From NCBI GenBank assembly GCA_028095005.1, contig CM051460.1, forward strand, positions 190,395,742-190,459,741: 64,000 nt of DNA, given 5' to 3'. Source of the DNA: Rhynchospora pubera (taxonomy: Eukaryota > Streptophyta > Magnoliopsida > Poales > Cyperaceae). Within the stretch, counting starts at the first letter, position 1. Each line of letters starts with the position of its first letter. Below the pieces are notes generated by a model, which had not been told where the DNA came from, did not search any database, and saw nothing but the letters and a program-made list of their open reading frames with translations. A program made the position numbers and the translations under genes. Below, piece after piece: positions 1-12,100 of the stretch.

Positions 1-1063
1 CTGTAGTCCATCCTCGAACAAGGAGATTCTTTTGTGTTAAAAGTCGGTCGAGAATAAGTAACTAAAAAAAGATTTTTATTCTAGGTGGCGCTTTTATCTT
101 TCAGAGAGAAGGGTGAAAAGATGTGGAGAGAATATGATAAGCACAGTTAGCGGAGTAAATGCCATTTGAGGTGCATTTTCAAACTCCGCTATTGATGTCT
201 ACTGAGAAGTTGAAAAAAGGCACATGTTGAAGAACATCAGAAAAGCCATAAGAGATCTTACACGAGAAAAGTAACGAGACGTCTGCAGTACCGTACAGGA
301 GTTGAACCGTGCAAGACCAAATAGATCTTTTGAAAAACGAAACCCTCGCCATCTCCACCAACCTCCTCTGAGAACACATCGATCAACAACCACGATTGAT
401 CAGACGAGCTCTCTCTCGATCGGACCGTGAGGTGGATCACCACTCTCTAGGCCAAGCGCTTTCTCGATCGGACGTTAGTTGAGCACCGACTGAGCTCCTC
501 TCCTCTCTCAATCAACATCTCGGTGGCGCTTCAATTTTGCACAACATTTTACTCGATCGACACCTCTCCTTTTTTTCGGAGCACAACACCTGTAGGTACA
601 GGTTGGTTGAGGTATTTCCTCAATTTTTGACTTTTACAAAAATCAGTTTATTATTTCCGATATCTTTTCCAATTTCAAAATTATGTCGATTTCTTCCTTA
701 ATTTTAGTGGAATGTTGATTAATATTAATCTGTTGCTATGTAATTGGCACCAATATTTATCTGCTGAAATTGGACAGGAAATCAATAAACAGGTCTGTCT
801 CCGCCTCCTCACCTCTTCTCGTGATTGTTAATATGAATAGATTGACAATTTGAACAGATTATTTACTTTTTTTCTTGCAATAAATAAGGTATATGAGGTT
901 TCTGGTCTGGCACAATCTACTATTAATTGATGCATCTTTGACCTCGCTCATAAAGGAAGTGGTTGCTGACAGTTCTTTATTAAATTTTATTTGTTGTTTT
1001 AGTGATGGTTTATAGTCAAGTTAGATTAAGAGAACTTATGTTTTATTTACATCTAAAACTAAT
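1..1063. other. Intergenic or untranslated sequence, nothing recognised
   Basis: The stretch 350-560 is less AT-rich, with CTCTCTCGATCGGAC motifs repeated at about 412 and 460, which could be leader or transposon DNA. All frames are short and show no domain. Confidence 0.4.
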
Positions 1064-1220
1064 GGGTGAGTTTGGATAGGTGTGGGAAGAAGGGAAGAAG
1101 GGAAGAAGTGGGAAAAAGTATTGGGAAGTGTGTAACTTTGTGAAGAGTTTGGATTGTTTATAATTTTTTTTCTTCTTCTTCCTTCTTCTTCTTCTTTCTT
1201 CCAACGATCCAAACGCACCC
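1064..1220. mobile_element. Small MITE, GTTTGGATTGTTTATAAT family, copy 1
   Basis: GGGTGAGTTTGGATAGG to GATCCAAACGCACCC, flanked by AAT on both sides. Shares GGGAAGTGTGTAACTTTG and GAAGAGTTTGGATTG with copy 2. Confidence 0.75.
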
Positions 1221-3157
1221 AATGTGAGACAATTATTATTAGAAAGTATGTTTAGCAGATTCAATTTTTTATTTTATTTTTCTTGTGATTTTTAAAGTTG
1301 GAGTAGTTGTACATGTTTTCATGCTGGTGCTTCACTTGGGAAGGATGTTTTTAATGCTGTTAATCTATGTTAAAAGGATGTTTGTAATTTCTAATAGAAT
1401 CTTGTTTAATTCTGTTTGTACTACTATTGTTCATGATGGATGTATGCTTGTAATGGAAATGCACTTTGGCTACTGGACTCCTGTTTTCACTTGTATGCAG
1501 TGTGCTTCTCCTGTTTGTATGTTTTTAAATTATATTCATCCCTTGTAAATGCACTCTTGTTTTCATTTCTATGTAAATGCACTTACACGTAACACTAAAT
1601 GGCAAATGCACTCCTGCTTGCATAAAGGATAGGTAATAAGTTCAGTACGCATATGCGCGCGAATCAGGTCCAGTACATATGAACTATCCACTTTAGTGTT
1701 TTATATATGGTACAAGTTAAAGAGTTTTGGTACAGGTACAAACTTGCCAACTATTATAAACTTGGAAGTCCAACTAAAAAACAAGAAATAATATTACAAA
1801 TCAGCAAAAAATATTCATTTGTAGTTTAAATACACAGCATACAAGTATACTTTATACAGCTCACATGTACAACATCAAATCACAATTCCAACACTAACAA
1901 AATAAAAATTCAATCAAGTTTATGTAAAAGGAAATAATAAATGCTCCACATCGTAATCCTGTTAGATGTCCCCTGAAAATAGGAAAAAAGAAAATTCAGT
2001 AATATAGAAGGTACAAGTTCCATCTAATTTTGCAATTTCATCTAATTAAAGCACAAACAGAAGCGATCTACATCGATAAAGCACAAATATGTATACTGAG
2101 ACAGATTTCATCTAATTACAGTTAATACATGCCCGTGTTTTGATCAAAAGCACCAAGGTACCAGTATACTCATTCTGCATCCTATAACAGTATACTCATG
2201 CAGTAAAACTTATCTGACCGATGTGGCAATATAACTGAGTCTTTAGTAAGAATTCATCTTTGCAAAATTCATGCAGTATAACTGCAATTTACTCTTTAGT
2301 ACGAACCTTCCAGTCCAGTCTAGAGTTTTGCTAAATTTGAGAAACTGCCTCATCTAATTTTGCAATTTCATCACAAAATTAGCTAAACAACCTAATTTCA
2401 CACCCCGTCCAGCCTCCCCCCCCCCCCACACACACACACTATAACAGAATTTTGCAACAAAAAAAATAATAGGGTTTCGTTCAGGAGCTCGCCTACGTCC
2501 GATAGAGGTCTTGTGCTCGGTTTGCGCAGTTTCACCTTGGGAGAGAGCAGATAGGTGTCGATCGAGAGAGAGTTGACTTAGAGGTTGCAGTGAGAGAGAG
2601 ATCTTAGATTAGGTGACTCTCATAGCGCTGACTGTTCATTGACGTTCTCTCAGAGTGGAGGCGGAGTTAGCAAGGTTAGGGTTATCTCGAAGAAGAAAGA
2701 GAGTAGAGGCGTATTCTGGAAGAGAGAGACGAGTATAAGGATGGATTAACGGAGAAGGGATGGAAAATTTGAACTCCGCGCAGAAATCAATCTCCTTTCA
2801 GCGCTTCAATCATGTCCCTTGATCTTAATCTCAGCACGAATTTTAAAGCCGATCCAACAGCACAGAAATACTGTGCGTAAGATCCAAATACACATTAATG
2901 TACTATATCCATTCTCTCTATATATATAATCTTATTTATATTTATGAGAAAATATTTTTATATATAAAGAGCTTATTTATTATTAAAATATTTATTAACA
3001 CCATCCGGTTTTTAGGATCGGTACAATCGGTTAAACAGGTAAAATCCCATACCCTTTATTCCACCGGTTCGATGTCCGGTCCGGTATTAAAAACATTGGT
3101 ACATATTTCTGATCTCTACTTATCGAATCCGGGTTAACTGAGCTCCTCAATTTACTT
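1221..3157. other. Intergenic AT-rich DNA
   Basis: No protein domain in any frame. An 87-codon frame at 1285 is hydrophobic and unsupported. 2480-2800 has GAGAGAGA runs similar to plant leader DNA, but no following frame. Confidence 0.4.
2418..2441. repeat. Poly-C run followed by a CA microsatellite
   Basis: About eleven C followed by ACACACACAC. A simple repeat prone to length error. Confidence 0.8.
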
Positions 3158-3160
3158 TTA

Positions 3161-3355
3161 GGCTCCGCTCCAGAAGGGGAGACTCGGAGCGAAGGGAAGG
3201 GAATTCGCTACTCTCCGATTTTGAAAGTAACCGATCTCTCCCTCTATCTGTCTCTCTGCTCTCCTTAATTTCCGTTCATTCTCTCCCTCTGAAGCAGGCT
3301 ATCCGAACTCTCCTCCCTTCCCTTCTCTCCGACTCTCTCCTTCTGGAGCGGAGCC
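3161..3355. mobile_element. Tourist-like MITE (GGCTCCGCTCCAGAAG termini)
   Basis: GGCTCCGCTCCAGAAGGGG at the left and CCTTCTGGAGCGGAGCC at the right, flanked by TTA on both sides (3158-3160 and 3356-3358), as for PIF/Harbinger elements. Confidence 0.85.
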
Positions 3356-3488
3356 TTAATAGTTCAATCAAGTTCTCCAATTATTGGGTTCGATTCAATC
3401 TAAGTGACTAACATGGCAACATCATTGGTGACCAGGGCACCAGGCGACACCTTATTTGAAACATTTCATTAATAGAATTATATTAGAA

Positions 3489-3897
3489 TCAAGCTTTTAA
3501 ATTTCGGCGAAATAACGCCGTTTTTTCGGAAATTTCGGTATTTCGGACAAAAACGCACCACCGTTACGGTTTCAAACCCAAAAAATTCGTAACGCGTTAT
3601 TTTCAAAAAAACGCCGTTATTTCGGCGAAAATATTTCGTTTTTCGGTGAAAAAACGGAGATGATTTAATCATTTTGGTATTTGGTATTGTACTATTGTCG
3701 TATTAGATTATTAGCACATTCAAAAAAATATAGAAGTTCGACTTGTAATATAGTATTTGACTATTTGTATAATATGAGTTTGACACATATGTTCGTATAT
3801 GCACACCGTTTTTTCGCCGTTTTTTCACCGAAATAACGCCGCACCGCTATATCAACTCCGGACCGTCATACCGAAAAAACGAAATTTAAAAGCTTGA
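3489..3897. mobile_element. TIR element rich in CGGCGAAATAACG motifs
   Basis: TCAAGCTTTTAAATTTCG starts it and CGAAATTTAAAAGCTTGA ends it, with TTAGAA directly repeated at both sides (3483-3488 and 3898-3903). GCCGTTATTTCGGCGAAA occurs in both orientations inside. Confidence 0.85.
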
Positions 3898-4112
3898 TTA
3901 GAATATAAAAAAGTTGAGAAAATTTATTATTCCAGCGTGCCATTTCCTCAGTATCTTGAAAATCATACCAAACCAATAGTTTTACGATTCGATAGGAAAC
4001 TTTAACTGACCATGTGTCTCCCAAAACATTTGGCTCTCGCATCCTCTAATGCTTCGGCTGTCAGCCATCATCTTACATTGACCTTAAGAAGAAAACCTTC
4101 AAGGCTTCGTTT

Positions 4113-4250
4113 GGATGGTGTAGGAATAAGAGAAATAAGGGAAGAAGTATTGAAAAGTGTGTAACTTTGTGAAGAGTTTGAATTGTTTATAATAAATTTA
4201 GGAGTAGAAAGAAACTATTCACTATTCTTAGGCTCATCCAAACACAGCCC
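4113..4250. mobile_element. Small MITE, same family, copy 2
   Basis: GGCTTCGTTTGGATGG to CATCCAAACACAGCCC, with the core AGTGTGTAACTTTGTGAAG also present in copy 1. Confidence 0.75.
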
Positions 4251-4519
4251 AAAATATGTAAACCCCTTAGGTCTCAGCTTTACTAGTCTAATAGAACGTT
4301 GTTTCTCTCATAACAGCATTTATAAACTTAAGAACTTTTCTACCTAATATTTAAAAATATCAATGTCATGATATAGTATTTAATTTATAAAAAAATCTTG
4401 TAAATTATGCATATTTTATCTGAATTTAATTACAAAATTTGTTGCATCATTTTTTGACTCACGAAATTGTTGCTTTGATGTACACTTAAAAAATGAAAAT
4501 AGGCTTTTTCCTGCACTTA

Positions 4520-5938
4520 GGGGCTGTTTGAATCGCTTAGGAATTTGGGGAATTTTTTATTCCTAAGCATAAATTTATTGGAAAGTGTGTAATTTTGTAA
4601 AATATTTGAATTGTTTATAATAAATTTATGTCTAGGAATATGAAATTTCTTCTATTTCTAAAGCATCCAAATAGCGGAAAAATTATAACTAACGTTACTG
4701 TTCATTCGAATTTCGATACTAACAGTTAAAAATTAAAAAAATTAAAAATAACGTCGCGGGATCGTCATCCGGATTGACGAAATCGCAAAATTTTTGGATC
4801 GTCATCCGGAATGACGATCTAGATCGTCATTCCCATTGGCGATCAAAACAACTGACTTTATAAATTGATGGGCCGGTCCGATAGGTCATGAGCAAATATT
4901 TTCCTATGGCATACGGAATTTTGTGGAGTGGGTCACCATTCACCAAGTAAATACCGTCAACTGCCTAAATTTAATTTTTACCTTTTATATTTTATCAATT
5001 AGATATAATTTTTGGGCAATAAGAAGAGGCTAAAGTTATCTTTTTGCTCAATCACATGTGAAAGTAAGCTTACTTAATTGTTGGTTGTGACAACATATTT
5101 GTTAGTATGAACACTCAACATGCAGGGATGGAATTGTATTTCAAAAGTATATTTTCGTAATTTATTTTCAAAAAAATTATATTACAAATTGTCATATTTT
5201 ATAAAAAAAAATTAGAAGGGGGCAAGTGTCTCCTCATTAATACATATGATATCTCTATGTTGTGATGTTGTTCATTAAAGCATTCTTAATTTATTAATTT
5301 GTATATCAATATGAAGTAAGATAATCAACCTTATTGGATTGATATTTACACATTATTATTTATTAGGTAAAAAAATGCATGTCTCCAATAACAAAGCTGT
5401 CAAGTATATTTTTTAAAGTCTCAATAATATTTACAATTGATTGTGAAAAGTTTATAATAATTCATATCATTCATACATGATTAAGATTTGCATAAGACCA
5501 ATTTTCTTAATGGATTTTATCTTTTTGGATCCAATATCCGTTATTTCAATAACCTAATAATTTGGTCCGTATATGATCAATAAATTAAGACACAAAGTCC
5601 CACATTTTTATGATCCCCATGTACGAAGTCATTGATGCACACGTGCATTTGAATCTTTGGATGAAAGTTTATCCCTAAAATATGCATATAATCCCGAAAA
5701 ATTAATAGTAAGTCAAAGGATACGAATGACCCGTGATTTTGTTGCCTTGGATCGTTGTTCCAAACGAGGATCCAACATTGGATCGTTGTTTGGAATGACG
5801 ATCCAAGGATTCATATCATTCGTCATTTCAAACGACGATCCAGCAACGTTATTATTAAAATTTTTATTTTTTTTTATTATTATCAAAATTTAGATGAACA
5901 GTAACGTTATTTTTATTTTTTTCCGTCCAAATAGCCCC
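4520..5938. mobile_element. Harbinger-like TIR element with GATCGTCATTCC sub-terminal repeats
   Basis: Ends GGGGCTGTTTG and CAAATAGCCCC, flanked by TTA (4517-4519 and 5939-5941). Inner arms TAACGTTACTGTTCAT (about 4691) and its inverse (about 5893) are followed on both sides by clusters of GATCGTCATTCC-type motifs. A small MITE appears inserted in the left end (4530-4670). A 78-codon frame at 5657 has no recognisable domain. Confidence 0.65.
4530..4670. mobile_element. Small MITE, GTTTGAATTGTTTATAATAA family, copy 3
   Basis: Shares GGAAAGTGTGTAA and TTTGAATTGTTTATAATAAA with 1064-1220 and 4113-4250. It lies inside the left terminus of the Harbinger-like element. Confidence 0.6.
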
Positions 5939-6276
5939 TTAAGTAGCACTAGCACCCTTAAAGTAGTGCCCTTTTTAATCGGCCCATAAAATTAAAATTG
6001 CAGCCTCTTCTCCGAAAATCGAAAGACTCTCGGTTCTCAAACCCAACTAAAACCGAACAATTTAGGCCCAATTTAATGATAAAAAGCTCAACCTAACAAA
6101 GTAACGATTCGTCCCGTCCCGCTCAACGGTTCCGCATTTCCCTCCCGTCTCCCGCAAAACCAACCAATCACAACCAAGCCTATATTAATCGACCTCGTCT
6201 CTTTCCTCTTCCCAAAAATCAAAGAAAATACAATTCGCAAGCATCCTAATAAAAGCTATACCGTTAGTAAATTGAA

Positions 6277-9275
6277 ATGGCTTGGCCGTGTAGCTGTAGC
6301 GGTGGTCTATTGTTGTTTTTGTCTCTTTGTTTGATTTTGTTGGTGGATTCTACCGAGACTAAGAAGCCTTTAATTGATGCGAAAGTGTTGAATTCTAAGA
6401 TTCAAGCGAAGCATGTTTATAAAGTGGGGCCTGAGGACGATTACAAGACTGTTCAAGCGGCCATTGATGCTGTGCCAGAAGGGAATTCTGACTGGGTTGT
6501 TGTTCATCTCAGAGCTGGCACATACAGGTAAAATTGATTTGACAATATTCATAACAACTTTCTCACCATTTAGCAAAATAAAGGGGAAAAACATAAAATT
6601 GGAGATGCGTTCTTTGTGATTTGGGTTGGCTTCCAATTTGGTACAATTTGCAATATGATGGATCAGCCATTGAGTAATTTGAAAATTAGTGAATTTTAAA
6701 AACATTGATTGGTACCCGTAAATTTTCAAATTGCACTAAATTTTATATTGCTTCTAAATGTTAACACATGAATTTAATTTTAAATTTTTTCGATTTTGAC
6801 ATCAGTTGTCACAATCATCAAAATATCCCTTCACATTCATCTAATGCTCATTATAACTTATGATTTTTAAATTTGTTAGGAGAAATTGTTTGATGAACCC
6901 ACCCATAATTGTGTTTGATGTCATTTATGGAGCCACCCATATGTCATGTTCTTATTTTAACTTTAGTTTGTTCTCTGACAACATCGTTAGGTTTTTCTTC
7001 TATTGTATACAACTCAATAATAAGAATTCTCTTCTATTTTCATTGTTACAATTTGAACCTCCAAACAAGCATCGGGTCAGGGTCTGCACCCAATAATGAG
7101 TCTTGTACCAATTTTCTCTTGATTTTTAGATTACATTTGAAATATACAAATATATCTGATGTTAATGAGACAAGGTAATGCACAGGGAGCAGGTCTTAGT
7201 GCCAAAGAACAAGGGTCATATATATCTAAGAGGAAATGGGAAGGGAAGAACAGCCATTATATATGATGGGTGCTCTAATGACAACTCTGCATCAGCTACC
7301 TTCAATGTGGAAGCCAACAACTTTGTTGCCTTTGGCATCACATTCAAGGTTCATGTGTTCTCTATTTTAAAAAAAATTAAGAATGAAAGCTATAAATGTT
7401 TAGTAGCATAAAAGACCAATAACATGTCATGCCAAATCTAAAGCTGCACACGTTTTTCCAGTTCTTTTTTTTTCTTTTTTCTTTTTCTGGGGGTAACTAT
7501 AAAAAACTTATCTCGTTATTAGTAATGTTAGTTCTTTCTGTTGAAACATAACATAATGGAGTATCACAATTGGTATGGCTTCAATAGACACTAACAACGT
7601 TCAGATATTTATTTAATTTTTATTTCAATCAGCTGTATGAAATAAATTCTAAATTGAAATTTTAAATTTCTTAATATTTAAATACTTCAGAATAATGCTG
7701 AAAGGGGGCATCCAAACTTGCCTCGCAACCAATCAGTGGCCGCAAAGGTCTCCGGAGACAAGGTGGCCTTTTACCACTGTGGGTTCTACAGCCCTCATAA
7801 CACTCTCTTTGACCACAAGGGCCGCCATTTTTATGAGAGCTGTTACATCCAAGGCAACATCGACTTCATCTTTGGCCGTGGTCAATCACTCTTCCAGGCA
7901 AGTGTAGTCAAAAGCACCAACTCCCTAGAAGGAAATAGAATAATAAAAGCACCAATTCATATTAAAGTGTGTTGCCAGAGTTTTACAAATGAATAGAATA
8001 GAAGGAAATAGAGAAATTTGGTTAACTCTCTAACTGAAAGGAAATAAGATGTCTAACCCAGGATTTATGCATCAGACCTTCATGTAAGATACCGATCTCA
8101 AGTACAAAACTTTATCTGCGGTTGATATCAACTATGGAGTATATCTGCTGCAAAATATTCTGGTCAGTGCACCAGTACCGATTGTGCTCAGTCTGCTAGT
8201 GTTAAATAGTATTAATTAGCACTCATAAATGCAGAGTTGTGAGATTTTTGTTCTACCAGACGGACGCAATGATATCCTTGGCTCCATCACAGCACACAAC
8301 AGGAAATCTGCAGATGATAATAGTGGCTTTGTATTCGTGAATGGAAAGGTATATGGAGTCGGAGAGGTCTATCTTGGCCGAGCCAATGAAGCCTACTCGC
8401 GTGTTATTTTCGCAAATATGTATTTCTCCAAGACCATCAGTCCTGCTGGCTGGACTAACTGGAGCTACTCTGGTGACCACAAGTAATCTTCTCTATTTTA
8501 AGCCCTTCTACTTTTCTTATTCGTTGATATCAGTGTTCCTACCAGCCAGGTGGCCAAAATCAGGTATTTTCTAGTATTTTGTCTCACAATACCGGATACT
8601 GTCATTTCTGTCACTGTTCTGACTCCCGGTATTACCAAATTTTTCAGTATCTGATACGGTATTAAAAACACTGGTTGACATCCATTTCTGTTATATAAAG
8701 ATTTGCATATCAGTAGTTCATACTTCATAGTAGTACAATTAATCAAACTTTGGGTCTAAAGATCAGCTGAAGCATCCCCTTCACCCAACAATAATTTTAA
8801 TCTATTGAAAAATATACAAATACAGACAGATAGAAGAAAAGGGGAAAAAATTGAAAGGAAACCAGTCTTTTTTCTTCCTCTTGGCAGCTAGAATCAAAAT
8901 CTGCCTGCAAATAGCACCCATCATTTCTTAAATTCTGAGAACACTTTATTATTTTATATCCCAAAAGGAGGTTTCAAATTTGTAAGTTAATTGGAATTTG
9001 GAAAAATAAGAGAAGTTGGGTGATTTTTTTTTTTTTTTGCATATACAGTATAACACTTATTTTCCTAATTTTCACAATAGCATGAAGTAGAAAATTAACT
9101 TCTTTTTGTTGACTTATGAAGGGACTTAGTGATAGGGGAGCATGATTGCCACGGACCAGGTGCAGACTCGAAAAACCGTCCAGAGTGGTCCCGCCAGTTC
9201 AGCAAAGAAGAGGTTGAGCCATTGCTCAGCATAAACTTCATTGGTGGTTCTGAATGGCTTCCTGCTTATTACTGA
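6277..9275 (+). CDS. Pectinesterase-like protein (family CE8), five exons, secreted
   Basis: Exons by splice-site reading: 6277-6527, 7186-7348, 7691-7897, 8235-8482 and 9122-9275. The joined frame is 1,023 nt, or 340 aa plus stop. Residues 1 to about 26 form a hydrophobic signal peptide, so the product should enter the cell wall, where this family removes methyl esters from homogalacturonan. There is no PMEI pro-domain, so it is the short architecture. Visible family motifs are GTYREQV near residue 82, QSVAAKVSG at 152, GRHFYESCYIQGNIDFIFG ending near 200, and LGR at 254-256. By spacing to carrot PME, Gln152, Asp196 and Arg256 match Gln113, Asp157 and Arg225. However, the usual QDTL is HNTL at 174-177, so both Gln135 and the catalytic Asp136 equivalents are replaced, and LGRPW reads LGRAN. 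Activity is therefore doubtful. Intron 3 has a GC donor. The start is the only ATG giving a signal peptide. Family assignment is confident; catalytic state is inference. Confidence 0.93.
7898..8234 (+). other. GC-AG intron 3 of the pectinesterase-like gene
   Basis: The exon ends CAG at 7897 and the intron begins GCAAGT, which is the known strong context for GC donors. It ends at AATGCAG before AGTTGTGAG. Only this junction keeps SLFQ joined in frame to SCEIFVLPD. The nearest GT, four bases downstream at 7902, would shift the frame. Confidence 0.85.
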
Positions 9276-11161
9276 ACACTAACCAAATAATATTTTTTCA
9301 TTTTTTTCTATTATGGTTTGAGTATTTAATTATTTATATTCATGTATAGAGAACATTCTTGTGTTATTGGGATTAGTGGTAGTACAGTTTCCACTTGGTA
9401 AATGCATCTGTCAGCTAACGAAATTCAGGATGAAAAAATGTGATGCAACATACTGAAAATATATGGGGCATTTTAAGGAGAGAGGAAACAAAAGAACATA
9501 TAGGTCTTGCTTGGCAACGGAGCTTGAAGGATTGAGGCTTAAGAGCAAATCTATGCTGAGGAAGAGGTCGATGGCGAGATGAAAGATTATGAAGGAAGGC
9601 TTAGATTGAATAAAATATACTTTTGTAGTATGAGATAATGTTCAGGGTTAAACAGTCCCTCCTATTATTTGTTTTTATAACTAGGCTTAGATGTTTAAGT
9701 TAAGTATATTATCGCATAGTACAACTATAGTTATTTAGAGTAATTTTCAACAGTTAGCACTGGTACCTGAATAAATGTAAAATGCAAGAAAAACTGACCA
9801 AATATCTGGTACCTGATTCATAACAACGAATAGTACCTAATTCGGATTGAACCAGATTACCGGATCCAACTCTTCATTTCATACCTGATTCCAATAGGAC
9901 CAGATCCAACTAAATTCATGCCAGAAAATCCCTGTAGATTAACTAGACTTGAGCAACTGAAATATAGAGTTTAACACGACCATAACATAAATGTTTGGCA
10001 CGGCAACAATTGACCATTATATGAAAACATAGATAAAATTATAATCCAATATGAGGAAATTAAATGACAGTACAACTGCAAAGTACTATCATCCATAACC
10101 TACAGAAAGAAGTATTACGCAGCTCTAATCTGAATATCTGATGAGACATAACATATGAGGAAGATCACAACTGATGTAACGATAGCAGTAAATTTAGCTA
10201 CAATATTAGTTACCCAAATAAATGATTTAGTAAAATAAGGAACCGTTTTTATACTGTTATACAAATAAATTTAATTATTTTAAAGATTTAAATTTCTCTC
10301 CTCAAATTATTTGAAAGAAAATGTCTGAAATTAATCAGTTGTTCCTCCCCGGGACCAGCTAAAGGAACTGCCATTATTTATTTGAGGGTGACTATTGCAG
10401 GCGTACTGTTACCAATGCATGAATTGAGAGGTTCGCTTTTTTTTTTTTGAGAAATAAAAGCGAGAACATAAAAGAGTTCACCTGCAAAATAATTAGTATT
10501 GAATTTGGATGATGACAGCTAAACTATTGAAACTTACCCCTGACTCCTGAGACAGTAAATTTTGGGGCTTTATTTCTTAATTTATTCAACCTGGACCGCT
10601 AGTTATAAAAGCAAGGACATACAGATACCTCTTTTACTAGCCAATTCCTCACAAATAGGTAAAAAAATCAGATCAAGTTAATTATGAATTTGGCAATATT
10701 TTCTCATTTATGAAATTGGTGCGACTTAAATTTAACTTAGTTTGGAACATGCTTCTCGGACAAAAAAAATGAACGAGAACTTTCTTACTGGAGCACAAAC
10801 ACCAACAGTAACAAGTTAAAAACTTTAAATAAAGGAAAAGAGTCAAAAGTATATTTCATTATTCATCCATTACCCCCAATAAGAATCTATAAGATGTTTG
10901 AGAAAAATTTCTGGATATGAGATGGATCCGTGCTAGTTATACTACTGAATTACACAAAGAAGCGTACTGGTATGCACCTCAGTCGCTTGCTAATTATTTG
11001 GGTACTTGACATTGCTAACTAATAACATAAGATTACACTAGCTGCACGACTAGACATAGAAGTTGCTTGAAATTGCACACAACTGCACGAGTACAACTAC
11101 AATATAACACATGCAATTTGGCTGCCACTTGGATGCATGATCCATGCCTAGGTCTGACAAG
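9276..11161. other. Intergenic DNA between the convergent pectinesterase and glycine-rich gene 1
   Basis: Should contain the 3' UTRs of both genes. No further gene is recognised. Confidence 0.5.
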
Positions 11162-12019
11162 TTATTTACCACCGCCACCTGCACCGCCACCAAATCCTGC
11201 ACCACTTCCACCTCCCAAACCAGCACCACCGCCCCCGGCACCAAATCCTCCACCGGTACCCCCTTCGACCCCACCACTAGCACCCAGACCTCCACCTCCG
11301 CCTCCACCGCCACCGCCACCGCCTCCTCCATTGGCACCAAACCCACCACCAACGCCACCACCTTTTCCAAAACCACCATCAAGACCACCACCTCCTCCTC
11401 CACCACCTGCACCACCACCTCCACCAAGGCCGCCACCTTTGCCTCCTCCAAATCCACCTCCAGCTCCACCACCAAGAGCACCACCAGTTGCCCCGCTTAA
11501 ACCATCACCTCCACCAAGCCCACCTCCAAGACCGCTACCTCCACCAAGCCCACCTCCAAGACCACCACCTCCACCAAGCCCGCCACCAACACCACTTCCA
11601 AGACCACCACCATCTTCACCAAGCCCACCACCGTCGCCGCCACCTAAACCTCCACCTAAGCCACCACCAAGACCACCACCGTCGCCGCCACCTAAACCTC
11701 CACCTAAGCCACCACCAAGACCTCCACCATGTCCTAAACCTCCTCCAAGACCACCGCCATGACCGAACCCTCCTCCAAGACCAATGCCATGGCCAATGCC
11801 TCCAAGCCCAATGCCATGGCCAATGCCTCCTCCAAGCCCACCGCCGTGACCTAGACCCCCTCCAAGCCCACCACCGAGGCCGCCACCATGACCAAGTCCT
11901 CCTCCAAACCCACCACCTAATCCACCACCAAGACCTCCCCCGAGAAGGCCTTGTTTCTCCAAAACCCGTCCCTTGACCAACTGAAGAACTGACAAAATTG
12001 CAAATATCAGGAGACCCAT
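11162..12019 (-). CDS. Glycine-rich secreted (cell-wall type) protein, copy 1
   Basis: Single-exon frame of 285 aa starting at ATG 12019 in a GCCATGG context. Residues 1 to about 17 (MGLLIFAILSVLQLVKG) are a signal peptide, followed by RVLEKQ and then a body made almost entirely of GGGLGGG, GGGLGHG and GHGIGLGG repeats, ending GGGGK. This fits structural glycine-rich wall proteins, which are exported and may be cross-linked or form a hydrophobic glue in the wall; that role is family knowledge, not read from sequence. The sequence CTAAACCTCCACCTAAGCC and its neighbours repeat with a period near 51 bp around 11640-11720, so the coding repeat is a true minisatellite. The gene lies 1.9 kb downstream of the pectinesterase on the opposite strand and heads a run of three glycine-rich genes on this strand. 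Its N-terminus differs from copies 2 and 3, so it is an older relative. A TATA-like TTATAAAGAT lies at 12091-12100. Confidence 0.85.
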   Translation of the reverse strand: MGLLIFAILSVLQLVKGRVLEKQGLLGGGLGGGLGGGFGGGLGHGGGLGGGLGGGLGHGGGLGGGIGHGIGLGGIGHGIGLGGGFGHGGGLGGGLGHGGGLGGGLGGGLGGGDGGGLGGGLGGGLGGGDGGGLGEDGGGLGSGVGGGLGGGGGLGGGLGGGSGLGGGLGGGDGLSGATGGALGGGAGGGFGGGKGGGLGGGGGAGGGGGGGGLDGGFGKGGGVGGGFGANGGGGGGGGGGGGGGLGASGGVEGGTGGGFGAGGGGAGLGGGSGAGFGGGAGGGGK

Positions 12020-12039
12020 GGCTTCCAAAGCCCTTGCAT
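12007..12039 (-). promoter_or_regulatory. Short uORF overlapping the start of glycine-rich gene 1
   Basis: An upstream ATG at 12039 opens a 10-codon frame (MQGLWKPWVS) that overlaps the main ATG out of frame and stops at 12007. It lies in the transcript only if the TATA-like site at 12091-12100 is used; a second TATA-like run at 12045-12053 would start transcription too late. Confidence 0.4.
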
Positions 12040-12100
12040 TTACCTTATAAATCTCTCAAGTGAGAAGAGAAGCAGAATAAGCTTCAAACCATCTTTATAA

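Noticed and set aside
6370..6729. 119-codon antisense frame over pectinesterase exon 1 and intron 1
   Set aside because: Shadow of the real exon extended into the intron, with no domain.
11067..11762. Long proline-rich (extensin-like) frame opposite glycine-rich gene 1
   Set aside because: Antisense of GGN codons gives CCN, so poly-proline frames appear automatically. It has no signal peptide, and the glycine strand has signal peptide, start context and stop.
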